From positions 24,968-88,967 of the forward strand of contig JBKEBP010000128.1 of NCBI GenBank assembly GCA_047973235.1: 64,000 nucleotides of DNA. The letters run 5' to 3'. Positions 44,907-54,401 of the stretch are shown piece after piece. The notes beneath the pieces were generated by a model. The model was not told the origin of the DNA. It searched no databases and was given only the letters and a program-made list of their open reading frames with translations. Each line of letters begins with the position of its first letter. Within the stretch, counting starts at the first letter, position 1. The DNA comes from Aequitasia sp047973235 (GTDB taxonomy: Bacteria; Bacillota; Clostridia; Lachnospirales; Lachnospiraceae). The position numbers were made by a program, and so were the translations under genes.

Positions 44907-46040
44907 TTAAACAAGTGCACTTTCTTCTTCAGGACCCCAAAATCCATGATCCAGATAGCCTGTTGGCAATGCGTTAGGAATAATAAAATCAGACTTCATA
45001 ACATATGTTTCTTTTGTTTTAGCACTGATTATCATTCCTGTCAGTTGTTCTAAAACATGATAAGCCATTTCTTTGCTAGCTCTATGTTGACGTCCTTGTC
45101 TAATTGACCAAGCCATTTCAGCTGCTCCTAACCCCCTTCCATTTTGAATATAGCCATGCGTGAATGGAAATCGTGTCTTTTCTCCTAACATTTTTTTCAA
45201 ATGTATAGGTGAATCAAATTTATTCGGATCTCCCATAAACAAAATCCCCTCTGTTCCAAATATATTCAAACATGGTTGTTCATCAATTATGTTTTCTGAA
45301 TTAAAGTGAACTGTTGCAAGAACACCATTTTTATATTTCATAACAGCTGTTACGATGTTCTCACCTTCAATTTCTATTTCTTGCTCAAACCAAGGTTTAT
45401 CTACTCTTTTTGATATTCTGCACGGATTATATAATCTAGCCATTCCACTAATTTCTTCGACCGGACCAAGAATACTTGCTAAAGCTGTAAGATAATAACA
45501 CCCTGTATCAAACGGAAGATTCCCTCCAGCTTTATGCATGTGAGGAAATATATCACCAAAGACCTCATAATCACGATTTAGAGATACAACCGCTGATAAA
45601 GGTTCACCTATTAACCCCTTTTCAATTATATATCGTGCTGTTTGTACACTACCTCCAAGAAAAGTATCCGGCGCTACTCCTAAACTAACATTATTATCAT
45701 CGGCTATTTTACATAATTCTTTTCCTTCTTCTAACTCAATTGTCATCATTTTTTCAGAAAATACATGTTTTCCACTTTCGAGAGCCCGTTTTGTTAATGA
45801 ATAGTGTGCAACTGGATTAGTAAGGTTAATAACCATATCAATATTAGAATCATTAAGTATTTCTTCATATGTCATCGCTTTAATATTGAATTTTTCTGCT
45901 TGACTTTTCATGGTCTCTTCTTTTAAATCTGAACATGCAACCACTTCTGCAATCTCAAATCTATTACATAAATTCTGAAGGTAAATATCACTAATAGATC
46001 CACAGCCTACAACTGCGATTTTAACTTTTCCTTTATTCAT
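44907..46040 (-). CDS. Gfo/Idh/MocA family oxidoreductase
   Basis: The 377-residue NAD(P)-dependent oxidoreductase has the Rossmann motif VVGCGSISD, family motif HVFSEKMMTIELEEG (EKP replaced by EKM) and a C-terminal alpha/beta catalytic domain with GNLPFDTGCYYLTAL. It differs from the second Gfo/Idh protein of this operon. It is the first gene of the operon and is preceded by GAGG. The substrate is unknown; sugars, inositols or glycosides oxidised at C1 or C3 are known for the family. Confidence 0.85.
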   Translation of the reverse strand: MNKGKVKIAVVGCGSISDIYLQNLCNRFEIAEVVACSDLKEETMKSQAEKFNIKAMTYEEILNDSNIDMVINLTNPVAHYSLTKRALESGKHVFSEKMMTIELEEGKELCKIADDNNVSLGVAPDTFLGGSVQTARYIIEKGLIGEPLSAVVSLNRDYEVFGDIFPHMHKAGGNLPFDTGCYYLTALASILGPVEEISGMARLYNPCRISKRVDKPWFEQEIEIEGENIVTAVMKYKNGVLATVHFNSENIIDEQPCLNIFGTEGILFMGDPNKFDSPIHLKKMLGEKTRFPFTHGYIQNGRGLGAAEMAWSIRQGRQHRASKEMAYHVLEQLTGMIISAKTKETYVMKSDFIIPNALPTGYLDHGFWGPEEESALV

Positions 46041-46160
46041 ATAGATACCTCGTTATTTTATATTTTGTTCGTTCTTTAAGATGATTGTATTCTATATCTT
46101 TAACGAAATCTTTTAAACTCAATTACTTGACTTTCGAATTCAATTATTTTTACTTTTATG

Positions 46161-46189
46161 ATTATATATATAGTATTCTTGAAGAATAA
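46161..46189 (-). promoter_or_regulatory. promoter of the module 1 operon with overlapping palindrome
   Basis: TATAAT (46161-46166) has a weak -35 TTATTC (46184-46189) at 17 bases. The perfect palindrome TATTCTT-G-AAGAATA (46174-46188) covers the spacer and -35. A weak -35 with an overlapping site suits an activator- or repressor-controlled sugar promoter. Confidence 0.5.
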
Positions 46190-46335
46190 GGTATGATTTT
46201 TTTACATTATCCCATTTTCTTTACATTTTTTGTTAATACGAATATTTATTGATTGATTTCTGTTATAATTTTATTACCGTATACTATTAACAACAGCCCC
46301 TTCATAGAGAAATGAAATAAAACAATCTCAAAACA

Positions 46336-48114
46336 ATGAAAATTAAAAAACCCTACATTTTCGAGTTTAAAAAAATATTTTATAAGAATAATATACGTAC
46401 AAATCTTTTTCTTTTCTTTATTATAGTATTCATTATAATAATTACAGGGACAACTATTGTTTTGCGCATTTATAATACATATCAGACAAAGCAACATATG
46501 ATCAATTTATCAAACAGCAATCTAGAATTAAGCTACAATAATTTATATCAAGAAATTGAAAGTGCAAAAAAGGTGTCTTTTGCTGTTCTTGGCAATAGTG
46601 TAGTTCGCAATACTATTCAGAAAGAGAACCCATCTGCAATAGAAATGATTTCAGCAGAAAATACCCTTTACAATTTATGTTCAACTTCTTCTGTTAAATT
46701 ATCATGTTATCTATATGATTTTACCGGGAACTTTTACTATTCAGAGGGCTCAAATCGAAAAGTTTTAATTCAACCCAATTTAAACGCTTCGGAAATAATG
46801 GTTAGAGCAGCGAATTTAGATGGGAAACCATTCATCATGGACTCAAGCGAAATTTTCACTAATGCTTCAGGTTTATCTGTCGTTCGTATTTTTAAAAATA
46901 TTGATAGTCTTCAAGCCGAAGGACTACTTATAGTAAATATTCCTTCCGATGAGCTTTCCAGTGCTTTTAATTCCGAAAATGATGCCTTATCAACAGGATT
47001 CTTACTATCTTCCTCTGGTAATAATATAATTTCCACAAATATTGATGTAGCTTCTATTGACAAATACATATCTGATCCTTATGAATCATCTGGCTCAGTT
47101 TTCGTTACTATGGACGGACAAGAATATTTGCTCTCTTACCATTCTATAAATATGTGGGATATAACTATTGGTACATTACAAACAGGAATGTATGACACAT
47201 CGTTTGCAATTAATGGGATTTTATTCTCAATAATCTTATTGAGTATTCTATTAGTATGGATAGGAATATTTTTTGTTTCTAATTCAATTACTCGTCCTAT
47301 AGAAGAACTAGCTTACAAAATGAGCTCCTTTTCACCACATAACCCTAATCAAATTCATACCCAATTTATGGTGACTAATGAAATAGGACAATTAGTAAAA
47401 CGTTTCAATGAAATGGGAAGTGAAATTAATATTTTATTAAATCAAGAAATTAAAGCAGAAAAACATCAGCGTCATCTAGAACTAAGTTTACTTCAAGAAC
47501 AAGTAAAACCGCATTTTCTATATAATACATTGGATCAAGCGCGATTATTATATTTATCTGGTCAAACTGAAAATGCTAGTCAATTACTACAAGCACTAGG
47601 TTGCTACTATAAAACAATTCTAAGTAAAGGGCGAGCTACTGTCTCAATTGAGGAGGAAGTCAATATTATTCAAGAATATTTTAAGATTCTTTCCTTTCGT
47701 GAGGATCAGTTCTACAAAGTTATCTATCAAATTGATCCCAAAGTAATTCATCTTAAAATACTTAAATTTATTCTTCAACCACTAGTTGAAAATTCAATAA
47801 AACATGGAATATCTGGTCTAGATGATGGAATAATTTCTGTTTCGTTCCAATTATCAGACAATAATACACTTATGATAATCATTAGCGATAATGGACGAGG
47901 CATTCCACTAGAAACCATACATGAAATTTTGCAAAGTTCTACCCATAGTTCTTCATTAAAGAGTTTTGGTCTAGCATCCACATTAGAACGTATTAATCTA
48001 TATTATGGCAATGATTGTACTTATACCATAGAAGACAATCATCCAGGTACTAAAATTTGTATTGTAATTCAAAATTTTACCACTTATTCACTACAGGAGA
48101 GTAATATAAAATGA
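46336..48114 (+). CDS. YesM-type sensor histidine kinase
   Basis: A 592-residue kinase with membrane helices at about 22-47 and 295-318, a large external sensor domain between them, HAMP (about 315-370) and a His-kinase domain of the LytS/YesM class (EQVKPHFLYNTLDQARLL, His about 398), ending in a HATPase with DNGRGIP. It is transcribed away from the module 1 operon and overlaps the downstream regulator gene by 4 bases. The ATG has no clear ribosome-binding site, and a stop codon lies five codons upstream in frame, so the start is fixed. It likely senses extracellular oligosaccharide. Confidence 0.92.
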   Translation: MKIKKPYIFEFKKIFYKNNIRTNLFLFFIIVFIIIITGTTIVLRIYNTYQTKQHMINLSNSNLELSYNNLYQEIESAKKVSFAVLGNSVVRNTIQKENPSAIEMISAENTLYNLCSTSSVKLSCYLYDFTGNFYYSEGSNRKVLIQPNLNASEIMVRAANLDGKPFIMDSSEIFTNASGLSVVRIFKNIDSLQAEGLLIVNIPSDELSSAFNSENDALSTGFLLSSSGNNIISTNIDVASIDKYISDPYESSGSVFVTMDGQEYLLSYHSINMWDITIGTLQTGMYDTSFAINGILFSIILLSILLVWIGIFFVSNSITRPIEELAYKMSSFSPHNPNQIHTQFMVTNEIGQLVKRFNEMGSEINILLNQEIKAEKHQRHLELSLLQEQVKPHFLYNTLDQARLLYLSGQTENASQLLQALGCYYKTILSKGRATVSIEEEVNIIQEYFKILSFREDQFYKVIYQIDPKVIHLKILKFILQPLVENSIKHGISGLDDGIISVSFQLSDNNTLMIIISDNGRGIPLETIHEILQSSTHSSSLKSFGLASTLERINLYYGNDCTYTIEDNHPGTKICIVIQNFTTYSLQESNIK

Positions 48115-49712
48115 ATAAAAAACTTCGTTTACTAATTATAGATGATGAAATTCATATACGCACTTTATTAAAATATATTATTAATTGGGATTCATTGGGA
48201 ATTGATATTTGCGGTGAAGCGACTTGTGCAGAAGAAGGGATAATGCTATTAGATGAATTACAACCTAATATTGTTTTTTCCGATATTTGCATGGACTATA
48301 TGGATGGAATTGAATTCAGCACAATTGCAAAAAAACGATATCCCTATATCAGAATTGTTCTGCTCACAGGGCACAGTGAGTTTGAATTTGCTGCGAGAAG
48401 TATTGAAGCAGGTGTTTCCGCTTATCTGCTAAAACCACTTGAAGAAAATATGATTATCGAAACCGTTACTAAGCTCAAAAAAGAAATCTATCATGAGCAA
48501 CAAAAGGAGGCAGAACTTAATTCTATTCGCGATTACTTAAATAAAAGTAGCGATTTCCTTATAGAGAATAACTTGAATTCTTTGCTAGTTCCATATTCTG
48601 ATATTTCAAATACAATAAAAAGGTTGTCTTATTTTGATATTACATTTTCTTATCCTTTTTTTCAGATTGTGACCTTTATTATTCATTCATCTTCAGAAGA
48701 AAATGATATTAACCCCTTTGTAACATCACTTGATTGTCATAAAATACTAAAGAATAAATTATATTGTATTCCAAATTTATTCTTATTTTTTGATTTGAAT
48801 CATCAAAACTTATTGTTATCTAATAACCCTGATTTTGATCTCCTTCCTGTTCTTGAAGAACTTAAGATTTCTATTCTTGAACAAATAGATTTTCCTATCA
48901 CCATTGGTGTTGGACAGCCTGTTAATAATCTGTCCGGGATAACAAAATCGTATTCCAGCGCATACGAATCTACGCGCTATCGAACTATTCTCGGAAACAA
49001 CCAGATTATACAGTATAACTACATACCAATTTACGAGGATGTTTCCGATTTTGACTTGGAAAGCTTCATTCAGTTACTTTTAGTTGAGATAAAATCAGGA
49101 AATAAAGAGTCAGCTCTTCAAATGATTTATGATTGCTTCGACTCTCAGATTGATGCAGATATGATTGATATTATACCTGCTCGCATTACAGGATCGGCGA
49201 TTATAAATCATCTGACTAATATGTTAATTCATAATGATATGCGTGACGTAGACAGTTTTTCATTTTGTATGCTTGCACATCAAAAGCTTTTTCGCTTGGA
49301 AACTCTGAAAGAATTCAAAAATCTTGTTGGTAATTTAACAGCCTCGATTATACAAGATGTTACGAATAGACACAATACGAAAACCGACTCAATAATGGAT
49401 TCCATTATTGAGTATTTAGATAAAAATTATGATGATTGTAATCTTACTCTAAGTTCAACCGCACAGAAGTTTTATTTAAACTCTAGTTACTTAAGTAGGT
49501 TGTTTAAGCAGAGTAACGACTCTAATTTTACAAAGTATTTAACTAGCTTACGTCTAAAAAAAGCTGGAGAGCTTTTATTGTCTACATCGTTACGCGCTTA
49601 TGAAATTAGTGAAAAAGTTGGATTTAGAGACTCAAAATACTTCACTTTATGCTTTCGTAAGTATTATGGTGAAACAACTAAGGAATTTCGTATTTCTCAT
49701 GCTTCAAACTAG
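48111..49712 (+). CDS. YesN-type response regulator with AraC DNA-binding domain
   Basis: A 533-residue regulator with an N-terminal receiver (IIDDEIHIRTL, Asp in IVFSDICMDYMDG, Lys in AYLLKPLEE), a long middle helical region and a C-terminal AraC double helix-turn-helix (CNLTLSSTAQKFYLNSSYLS, then YEISEKVGFRDSKYFTLCFR). It is the partner of the kinase encoded just upstream and is the best candidate to activate the divergent module 1 operon. Confidence 0.93.
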   Translation: MNKKLRLLIIDDEIHIRTLLKYIINWDSLGIDICGEATCAEEGIMLLDELQPNIVFSDICMDYMDGIEFSTIAKKRYPYIRIVLLTGHSEFEFAARSIEAGVSAYLLKPLEENMIIETVTKLKKEIYHEQQKEAELNSIRDYLNKSSDFLIENNLNSLLVPYSDISNTIKRLSYFDITFSYPFFQIVTFIIHSSSEENDINPFVTSLDCHKILKNKLYCIPNLFLFFDLNHQNLLLSNNPDFDLLPVLEELKISILEQIDFPITIGVGQPVNNLSGITKSYSSAYESTRYRTILGNNQIIQYNYIPIYEDVSDFDLESFIQLLLVEIKSGNKESALQMIYDCFDSQIDADMIDIIPARITGSAIINHLTNMLIHNDMRDVDSFSFCMLAHQKLFRLETLKEFKNLVGNLTASIIQDVTNRHNTKTDSIMDSIIEYLDKNYDDCNLTLSSTAQKFYLNSSYLSRLFKQSNDSNFTKYLTSLRLKKAGELLLSTSLRAYEISEKVGFRDSKYFTLCFRKYYGETTKEFRISHASN

Positions 49713-49785
49713 CAGAGTTGATTGTAGTTATTTTTGGGCTTTCTCGAAAGATTTTGCTACAATTACATGATTGTTTTTGAGTTTT

Positions 49786-49828
49786 CACGAAAAATGCACC
49801 CAATTCGAATTAGGTGCATTTTTTCGTG
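49786..49828. terminator. bidirectional Rho-independent terminator
   Basis: CACGAAAAATGCACC and GGTGCATTTTTTCGTG form a stem of about 15 pairs with a 12-base loop. U-runs exist on both strands, so it can stop the plus-strand regulator transcript and the convergent minus-strand aldo/keto reductase transcript. Confidence 0.88.
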
Positions 49829-49867
49829 CAGTGGGTGTATCTTTACACGATGCTCAATTCAGAAACT

Positions 49868-50710
49868 TTACTCTGACATTGCGTATTCCACAATCATTGG
49901 ATCATCATAAGCACACCACAAAGATTTATTTTCGTCCAGCAATTTGATTTGCTCCATTTCTTCCTCAGTCAGAATGAAGTTGAACAGCTCAAAATTCTCT
50001 TGCATTCTTGCTTTGTGTGTACTTTTAGGTATAATTACAATTTCTCTTTGAATCAGTGACCTTAAAAATACTTGTGTTGCCGATTTGCTGTATTTCTTGC
50101 CGATTGTTTGGAGCAAGGAATTTCCTGCTACTTCGTCCACTCTATGCTGTGCAAGCGGCCCCCATGCTTCGTGCTGAACATTGTATTTTTTCATCCATTT
50201 ATTTAGTTCATGTTGTTGCCAGAACAAGTGCGTCTCCACCTGATTCACTGCAGGAACGACCTTATTGAAGGCTGAAATATCCGCCATGCGCTCTGCCGAA
50301 AAATTTGAAACGCCAATGGCGCGAATCGTCCCGTCAGCATATAAATCCTCTAACGCGTGATATGCGGCGTAGTAATCAGACAGACATTGATGGATTAGAA
50401 CCAAATCCAGATAATCCGTTTGCAACTTTTTCATAGATTCCAATACAGAGGACTTCGTTTTTTCATAGCTAAACTCTGTAACCCAAACCTTTGTGGTGAG
50501 AAAGATCTCATCTCTCTGCACGTTGGTTTTTTGCAGCGCGCGTCCTACGGCTTCCTCATTATAATAAGCCTGAGCGGTATCGATTAATCGATATCCCATT
50601 TCAAGTGCATCCAAAACACACTGTTCACATTGAGCATTGTCTTCGATTTGAAAAACCCCAAAGCCTACCAGAGGCATCTTTATGCCATTGTTTAGTGTGA
50701 CAAATTCCAT
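49868..50710 (-). CDS. aldo/keto reductase
   Basis: A 280-residue NADPH-dependent (beta-alpha)8 reductase. The catalytic tetrad is visible as RLIDTAQAYYNEEAVG (Asp, Tyr), TTKVW (Lys) and LIHQC (His). The C-terminal IIPKSTHKARMQEN binds the cofactor phosphate. It resembles the YvgN/2,5-diketogluconate reductase group. The ATG at 50710 follows GGAGG; an upstream ATG (50740) includes that site. As last gene of module 2 it could reduce a sugar or an aldehyde such as lactaldehyde, but this is inference. Confidence 0.93.
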   Translation of the reverse strand: MEFVTLNNGIKMPLVGFGVFQIEDNAQCEQCVLDALEMGYRLIDTAQAYYNEEAVGRALQKTNVQRDEIFLTTKVWVTEFSYEKTKSSVLESMKKLQTDYLDLVLIHQCLSDYYAAYHALEDLYADGTIRAIGVSNFSAERMADISAFNKVVPAVNQVETHLFWQQHELNKWMKKYNVQHEAWGPLAQHRVDEVAGNSLLQTIGKKYSKSATQVFLRSLIQREIVIIPKSTHKARMQENFELFNFILTEEEMEQIKLLDENKSLWCAYDDPMIVEYAMSE

Positions 50711-50850
50711 ATTTATGTCACCTCCTTCGTTTATTTGCATTATCTTTGCTCCTCATCTGAAATCACAAAATCAAATACATTAAAGTTTTCGACTCCTCTA
50801 ACATTTACTTTAACACATCTCACTATTAGCCGTCTATACTCTACTTTGCT

Positions 50851-53499
50851 CTACTTTTTATACAAAATAGTATACTCTCCTGACCCCGCATCCGCATGTA
50901 TTATTCCATTCTTTCTACAGAAATCCAATCCATCATTAACTATAACCGCTTTGGCTTGATCCAAACAAATTGTTGCTGTGGTATTGGGAGGTATTATTAC
51001 TTTCAGCTCTACTTGTTCTTCTTTATCCTTCCAGCTGCTCATAACAAGTCCGTATATGGATTCATATTCTCCAGTCATGTGTTTTAGGCCGCCACCTAAT
51101 CTAGGATATATTATTGTATGTTTATAACCCGGCCGTTTATCGTCAACTTCTATTCCAGCCGACACTTTTACAATCCAATCATAAACTGCGCCATAAGCAT
51201 AATGATTAAAAGAGTTCATATTCGGACTCCACATAGTACCATCAGGTTTTAATCCATCCCAGTGCTCCCAAATAGTTGTTGCGCCCATTTTAACTTCGTA
51301 TAACCATGAAGGATAATCTTCTTTGAGAATAAGGTCATACGCTTCATTGACATATCCATTCTGGCTCAGCGCATAGCAAACATATGGAGTTCCAACAAAT
51401 CCAGTTGACAAATGTCCTCCCGCCTTTTTCAGAAGCTTCAATAACCCTTTTACTGTATTTTCACGGTAATCCTCTGGAACAAGCTGAAAGTATAATGCAA
51501 CTATATGTGCTGTTTGCGTTTGAACAGTCATTTCTCCTTTCTCATTCCAAAACGTCTTTTGAAATTTATCAACTATTTTATTGTGCAGATTCGAATAATC
51601 ACTTGACTCATCATTCCTTTTCAGTATACTTGCAGTCTTTGCCACAATTTGAGTAGATAATGCATAGTAAGCAGCACATATCAATTTCTCTGGTGTAGCA
51701 CCAAAATAGCTTCCTTCTTTAGCATCTAACGACACCCAGTCTCCTAGTTGGACACCATAATCCCAAAGATAATCTTCAGAATTTTTTTCCATAAATCTAA
51801 TCCATTTTTTCATACTCTCATATTGCCGCTCTAAGATGATAGTATCTCCATATGTCAAATACAAAGTCCATGGAATAATCGTACACGCATCCGCCCACGC
51901 TGCACCCGAATGTGTTCCGTTATACCACATGCTGTCCGTATGCATATTGTTATACATAATATCCGGAATGACATGAGGAACTCCACCATTTTCGATTTGA
52001 TCTGCTATTAAATCCCGTAACCATTTTTCCCAAAAATTGTATGTATTCATTAGATAACATGCAGTTGTGCAGAAAATTTCTGCATCGCCGGTCCACCCCA
52101 TCCTCTCATCTCTCTGAGGGCAGTCCGTTGGAATATCCACAAAGTTACTCTTAAGACTCCATAAAACATTTTCTCCCAACTTATTTATATTTGGATTAGA
52201 GCAAACAAATTTTCCCGTTCGATCCATCTTACTATGTAGAGTAAATGCTCTGAAACTATCAAGCTTTGGTTCTCCTGGGAACTCGGTAATTTTAGCATAT
52301 CTGAATCCCATATATGTAAAAGATGGGCTGTAACTGATTCTCTTACTATCACCAAATATATATATCATTGTTTGTTTTGCTGTTCGGAGATTCGCAGTAT
52401 AGACATTCCCTTTTGCATCAAGTGTCTCAAAGCATTCTAGCTTTATTACATCTCCTTGATTTCCCTCAGCAGTAACCAGAATATGTGCACTCATATTCTG
52501 CCCAAAATCAACAACGGTATCACCTTGTGGAGTTTCGAATATCTCTTTTGCCGATACTTCTTCTATTTCTGTTACTTTTGCAGCACCTTGTCCGACAAGA
52601 CACGCGAAATCATAATCTGCTTTCTTAACCTTTGACCAATTTTCATACAAGCATCCTGCATTTGACCAACCTGATATTTCATTTCTTGCATCATAAATCT
52701 CACCATCATAAATCTCTGCAAAAGTTACCGGTGCATCTGCTCCCTGCCAGCCTTCATCTGTTTTGAATACTTCTTCGCTTCCATCCTCATATCTTACTAA
52801 AAGTTGTGCCAAGAACGCGGTGAATTTCCCATAATGATTTCTCTTTTTAACATGATCCGGAAATCCTACATACCCCTTATACCACCCGGCCGCTACGATA
52901 GCACCCATTGCATTATTTCCTTCTGATATATACTTAGTAACATCATACGTCTGATAACAAAGATGTTTTTTATAAGAAGTCCATCCAGGAGTAAGTTCAT
53001 CGTTTCCTACTTTATCACCATTAAGATAAAAATTATAAATACCTAAAGCAGTTGTGCAAACAAAAGCCTCTTTCACAGACTTCGACACTTCGAACTCTTT
53101 TCGTAAATATGTTCCCTTTGAATTATACGCATCTTTTTCACTTTCTAAGGTTACGAAATATGCCTCCCATTCATTGTTATCTACTAAACCTGTTATAAAG
53201 GATGACACCGCCCAAGAAGATTTCTCTAATTCATCTTCAATTCTTACTCTTATGTAATACTTCCTGAGTGATTTTATAACCACCCCCTCAACCATTACTT
53301 GCACCGACGTCGACGTAGTTACTATCCCACTGTCGTAAATAATACTGGCAAAACTCTGGTCTTCCGAAAGTTGTAATTGATAAGATCTTTGTACAACATT
53401 TCGTCTATCACTTTCAATTTTCCAAGAAATTTGTGGCAAAGAAGTAATCCCAGTTAGTTCTTCTTCATAATTCATTAAAAGTTGTGAAATTCTAATCAT
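50851..53499 (-). CDS. alpha-L-rhamnosidase (GH78)
   Basis: An 882-residue GH78 enzyme without a signal peptide. Beta-sandwich modules occupy about 1-430. The catalytic barrel shows TDCPQRDERMGWTGDA (acid cluster with general acid Glu) and KMGATTIWEHWD (second Glu), closer to the family consensus than the other GH78 here. It cleaves alpha-L-rhamnosides taken up by the transporter of the same operon; alpha-L-lyxosides or L-mannosides, which share the ring configuration, are conceivable substrates. Confidence 0.94.
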   Translation of the reverse strand: MIRISQLLMNYEEELTGITSLPQISWKIESDRRNVVQRSYQLQLSEDQSFASIIYDSGIVTTSTSVQVMVEGVVIKSLRKYYIRVRIEDELEKSSWAVSSFITGLVDNNEWEAYFVTLESEKDAYNSKGTYLRKEFEVSKSVKEAFVCTTALGIYNFYLNGDKVGNDELTPGWTSYKKHLCYQTYDVTKYISEGNNAMGAIVAAGWYKGYVGFPDHVKKRNHYGKFTAFLAQLLVRYEDGSEEVFKTDEGWQGADAPVTFAEIYDGEIYDARNEISGWSNAGCLYENWSKVKKADYDFACLVGQGAAKVTEIEEVSAKEIFETPQGDTVVDFGQNMSAHILVTAEGNQGDVIKLECFETLDAKGNVYTANLRTAKQTMIYIFGDSKRISYSPSFTYMGFRYAKITEFPGEPKLDSFRAFTLHSKMDRTGKFVCSNPNINKLGENVLWSLKSNFVDIPTDCPQRDERMGWTGDAEIFCTTACYLMNTYNFWEKWLRDLIADQIENGGVPHVIPDIMYNNMHTDSMWYNGTHSGAAWADACTIIPWTLYLTYGDTIILERQYESMKKWIRFMEKNSEDYLWDYGVQLGDWVSLDAKEGSYFGATPEKLICAAYYALSTQIVAKTASILKRNDESSDYSNLHNKIVDKFQKTFWNEKGEMTVQTQTAHIVALYFQLVPEDYRENTVKGLLKLLKKAGGHLSTGFVGTPYVCYALSQNGYVNEAYDLILKEDYPSWLYEVKMGATTIWEHWDGLKPDGTMWSPNMNSFNHYAYGAVYDWIVKVSAGIEVDDKRPGYKHTIIYPRLGGGLKHMTGEYESIYGLVMSSWKDKEEQVELKVIIPPNTTATICLDQAKAVIVNDGLDFCRKNGIIHADAGSGEYTILYKK

Positions 53500-53531
53500 G
53501 TTAACCCTCTCTTTTCGTATAATAGTTTATA

Positions 53532-54401
53532 TCACACTTCCATATATCCCGCTTGTCTCATTTTATCTCTAACAAACTCTTTAGCTTCTTTAATTTCCGC
53601 AGTAGCCCCATCCAAAGTATATCTTTTACTGTTATCAGCCCACATTTCCACCAGGTATCGCCCTTTATAATTCAGTTCATGCAATTTAGCAAATATATCC
53701 GTAAATCTAACATTACCAGTTCCAAAAGGAACCCCTTTAAAAACACCAGGTTTTGTTTCTTTTATGTGTATGGCTACGATTTCCGATATTCCTAATTCAA
53801 ATTCACTTTCTGGATCCGAACTAAATTGTGATAAATTACCTATATCTGGATAAATTTTTAGATAAGGTGATTGTATTTCTCTTAAGTAATGTGTTGCACG
53901 AAGAATCGTACCAACAAATTCAGTATCCATAATCTCCATCGCAAGTACAACTCCTGCCTTCGCTGCCATGTCAACCGAATCCTTTAATCCCTGTAAAAAT
54001 AACGCCTTAGTCTCTTGGTCTGATTGTTCATAATATACATCATAAGTTGCCAGTTGAATGCAGGAAATACCTAGTTTGTTACACAGCACTATAGCTTTTT
54101 CCATAATTTCGTAAGCTCTTTTTCTCGTCGTTAAACTCTTACTTCCTAATGAGAATTTTCGATGTCCACTTAAGCACATACTTGGAATTCCTATTCCAAT
54201 CTTCTCCATTAGTTCTCGCATCTCTTTAATCTGAGCATCATTCCAATTTAATCGATTTAGTCGTTCCTCGGACTCATCTATGGAAATTTCCATAAAATTG
54301 TAACCAGCTCTTTTTGCAACTATTAGCTTTTCTTCCCACGTAAAACTATCCGGTAACGCCTTTTCATAAATACCAATAGGTATTTTATGTAAATCAATCA
54401 T
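53532..54401 (-). CDS. ulaE: L-ribulose-5-phosphate (L-xylulose-5-phosphate) 3-epimerase, UlaE type
   Basis: The 289-residue TIM-barrel enzyme matches the UlaE/SgaU/SgbU group: GIYEKALP at the N-terminus, PSMCLSGHRKFSLGS, QLATYDVYYEQ, AMEIMD, YPDIGNLS, ETKPGVFKGVPFG and LVEMW. These enzymes convert L-xylulose-5-phosphate to L-ribulose-5-phosphate using a metal held by the Glu/Asp/His set. It overlaps the upstream kinase gene by 8 bases, so kinase and epimerase are coupled. Confidence 0.93.
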   Translation of the reverse strand: MIDLHKIPIGIYEKALPDSFTWEEKLIVAKRAGYNFMEISIDESEERLNRLNWNDAQIKEMRELMEKIGIGIPSMCLSGHRKFSLGSKSLTTRKRAYEIMEKAIVLCNKLGISCIQLATYDVYYEQSDQETKALFLQGLKDSVDMAAKAGVVLAMEIMDTEFVGTILRATHYLREIQSPYLKIYPDIGNLSQFSSDPESEFELGISEIVAIHIKETKPGVFKGVPFGTGNVRFTDIFAKLHELNYKGRYLVEMWADNSKRYTLDGATAEIKEAKEFVRDKMRQAGYMEV

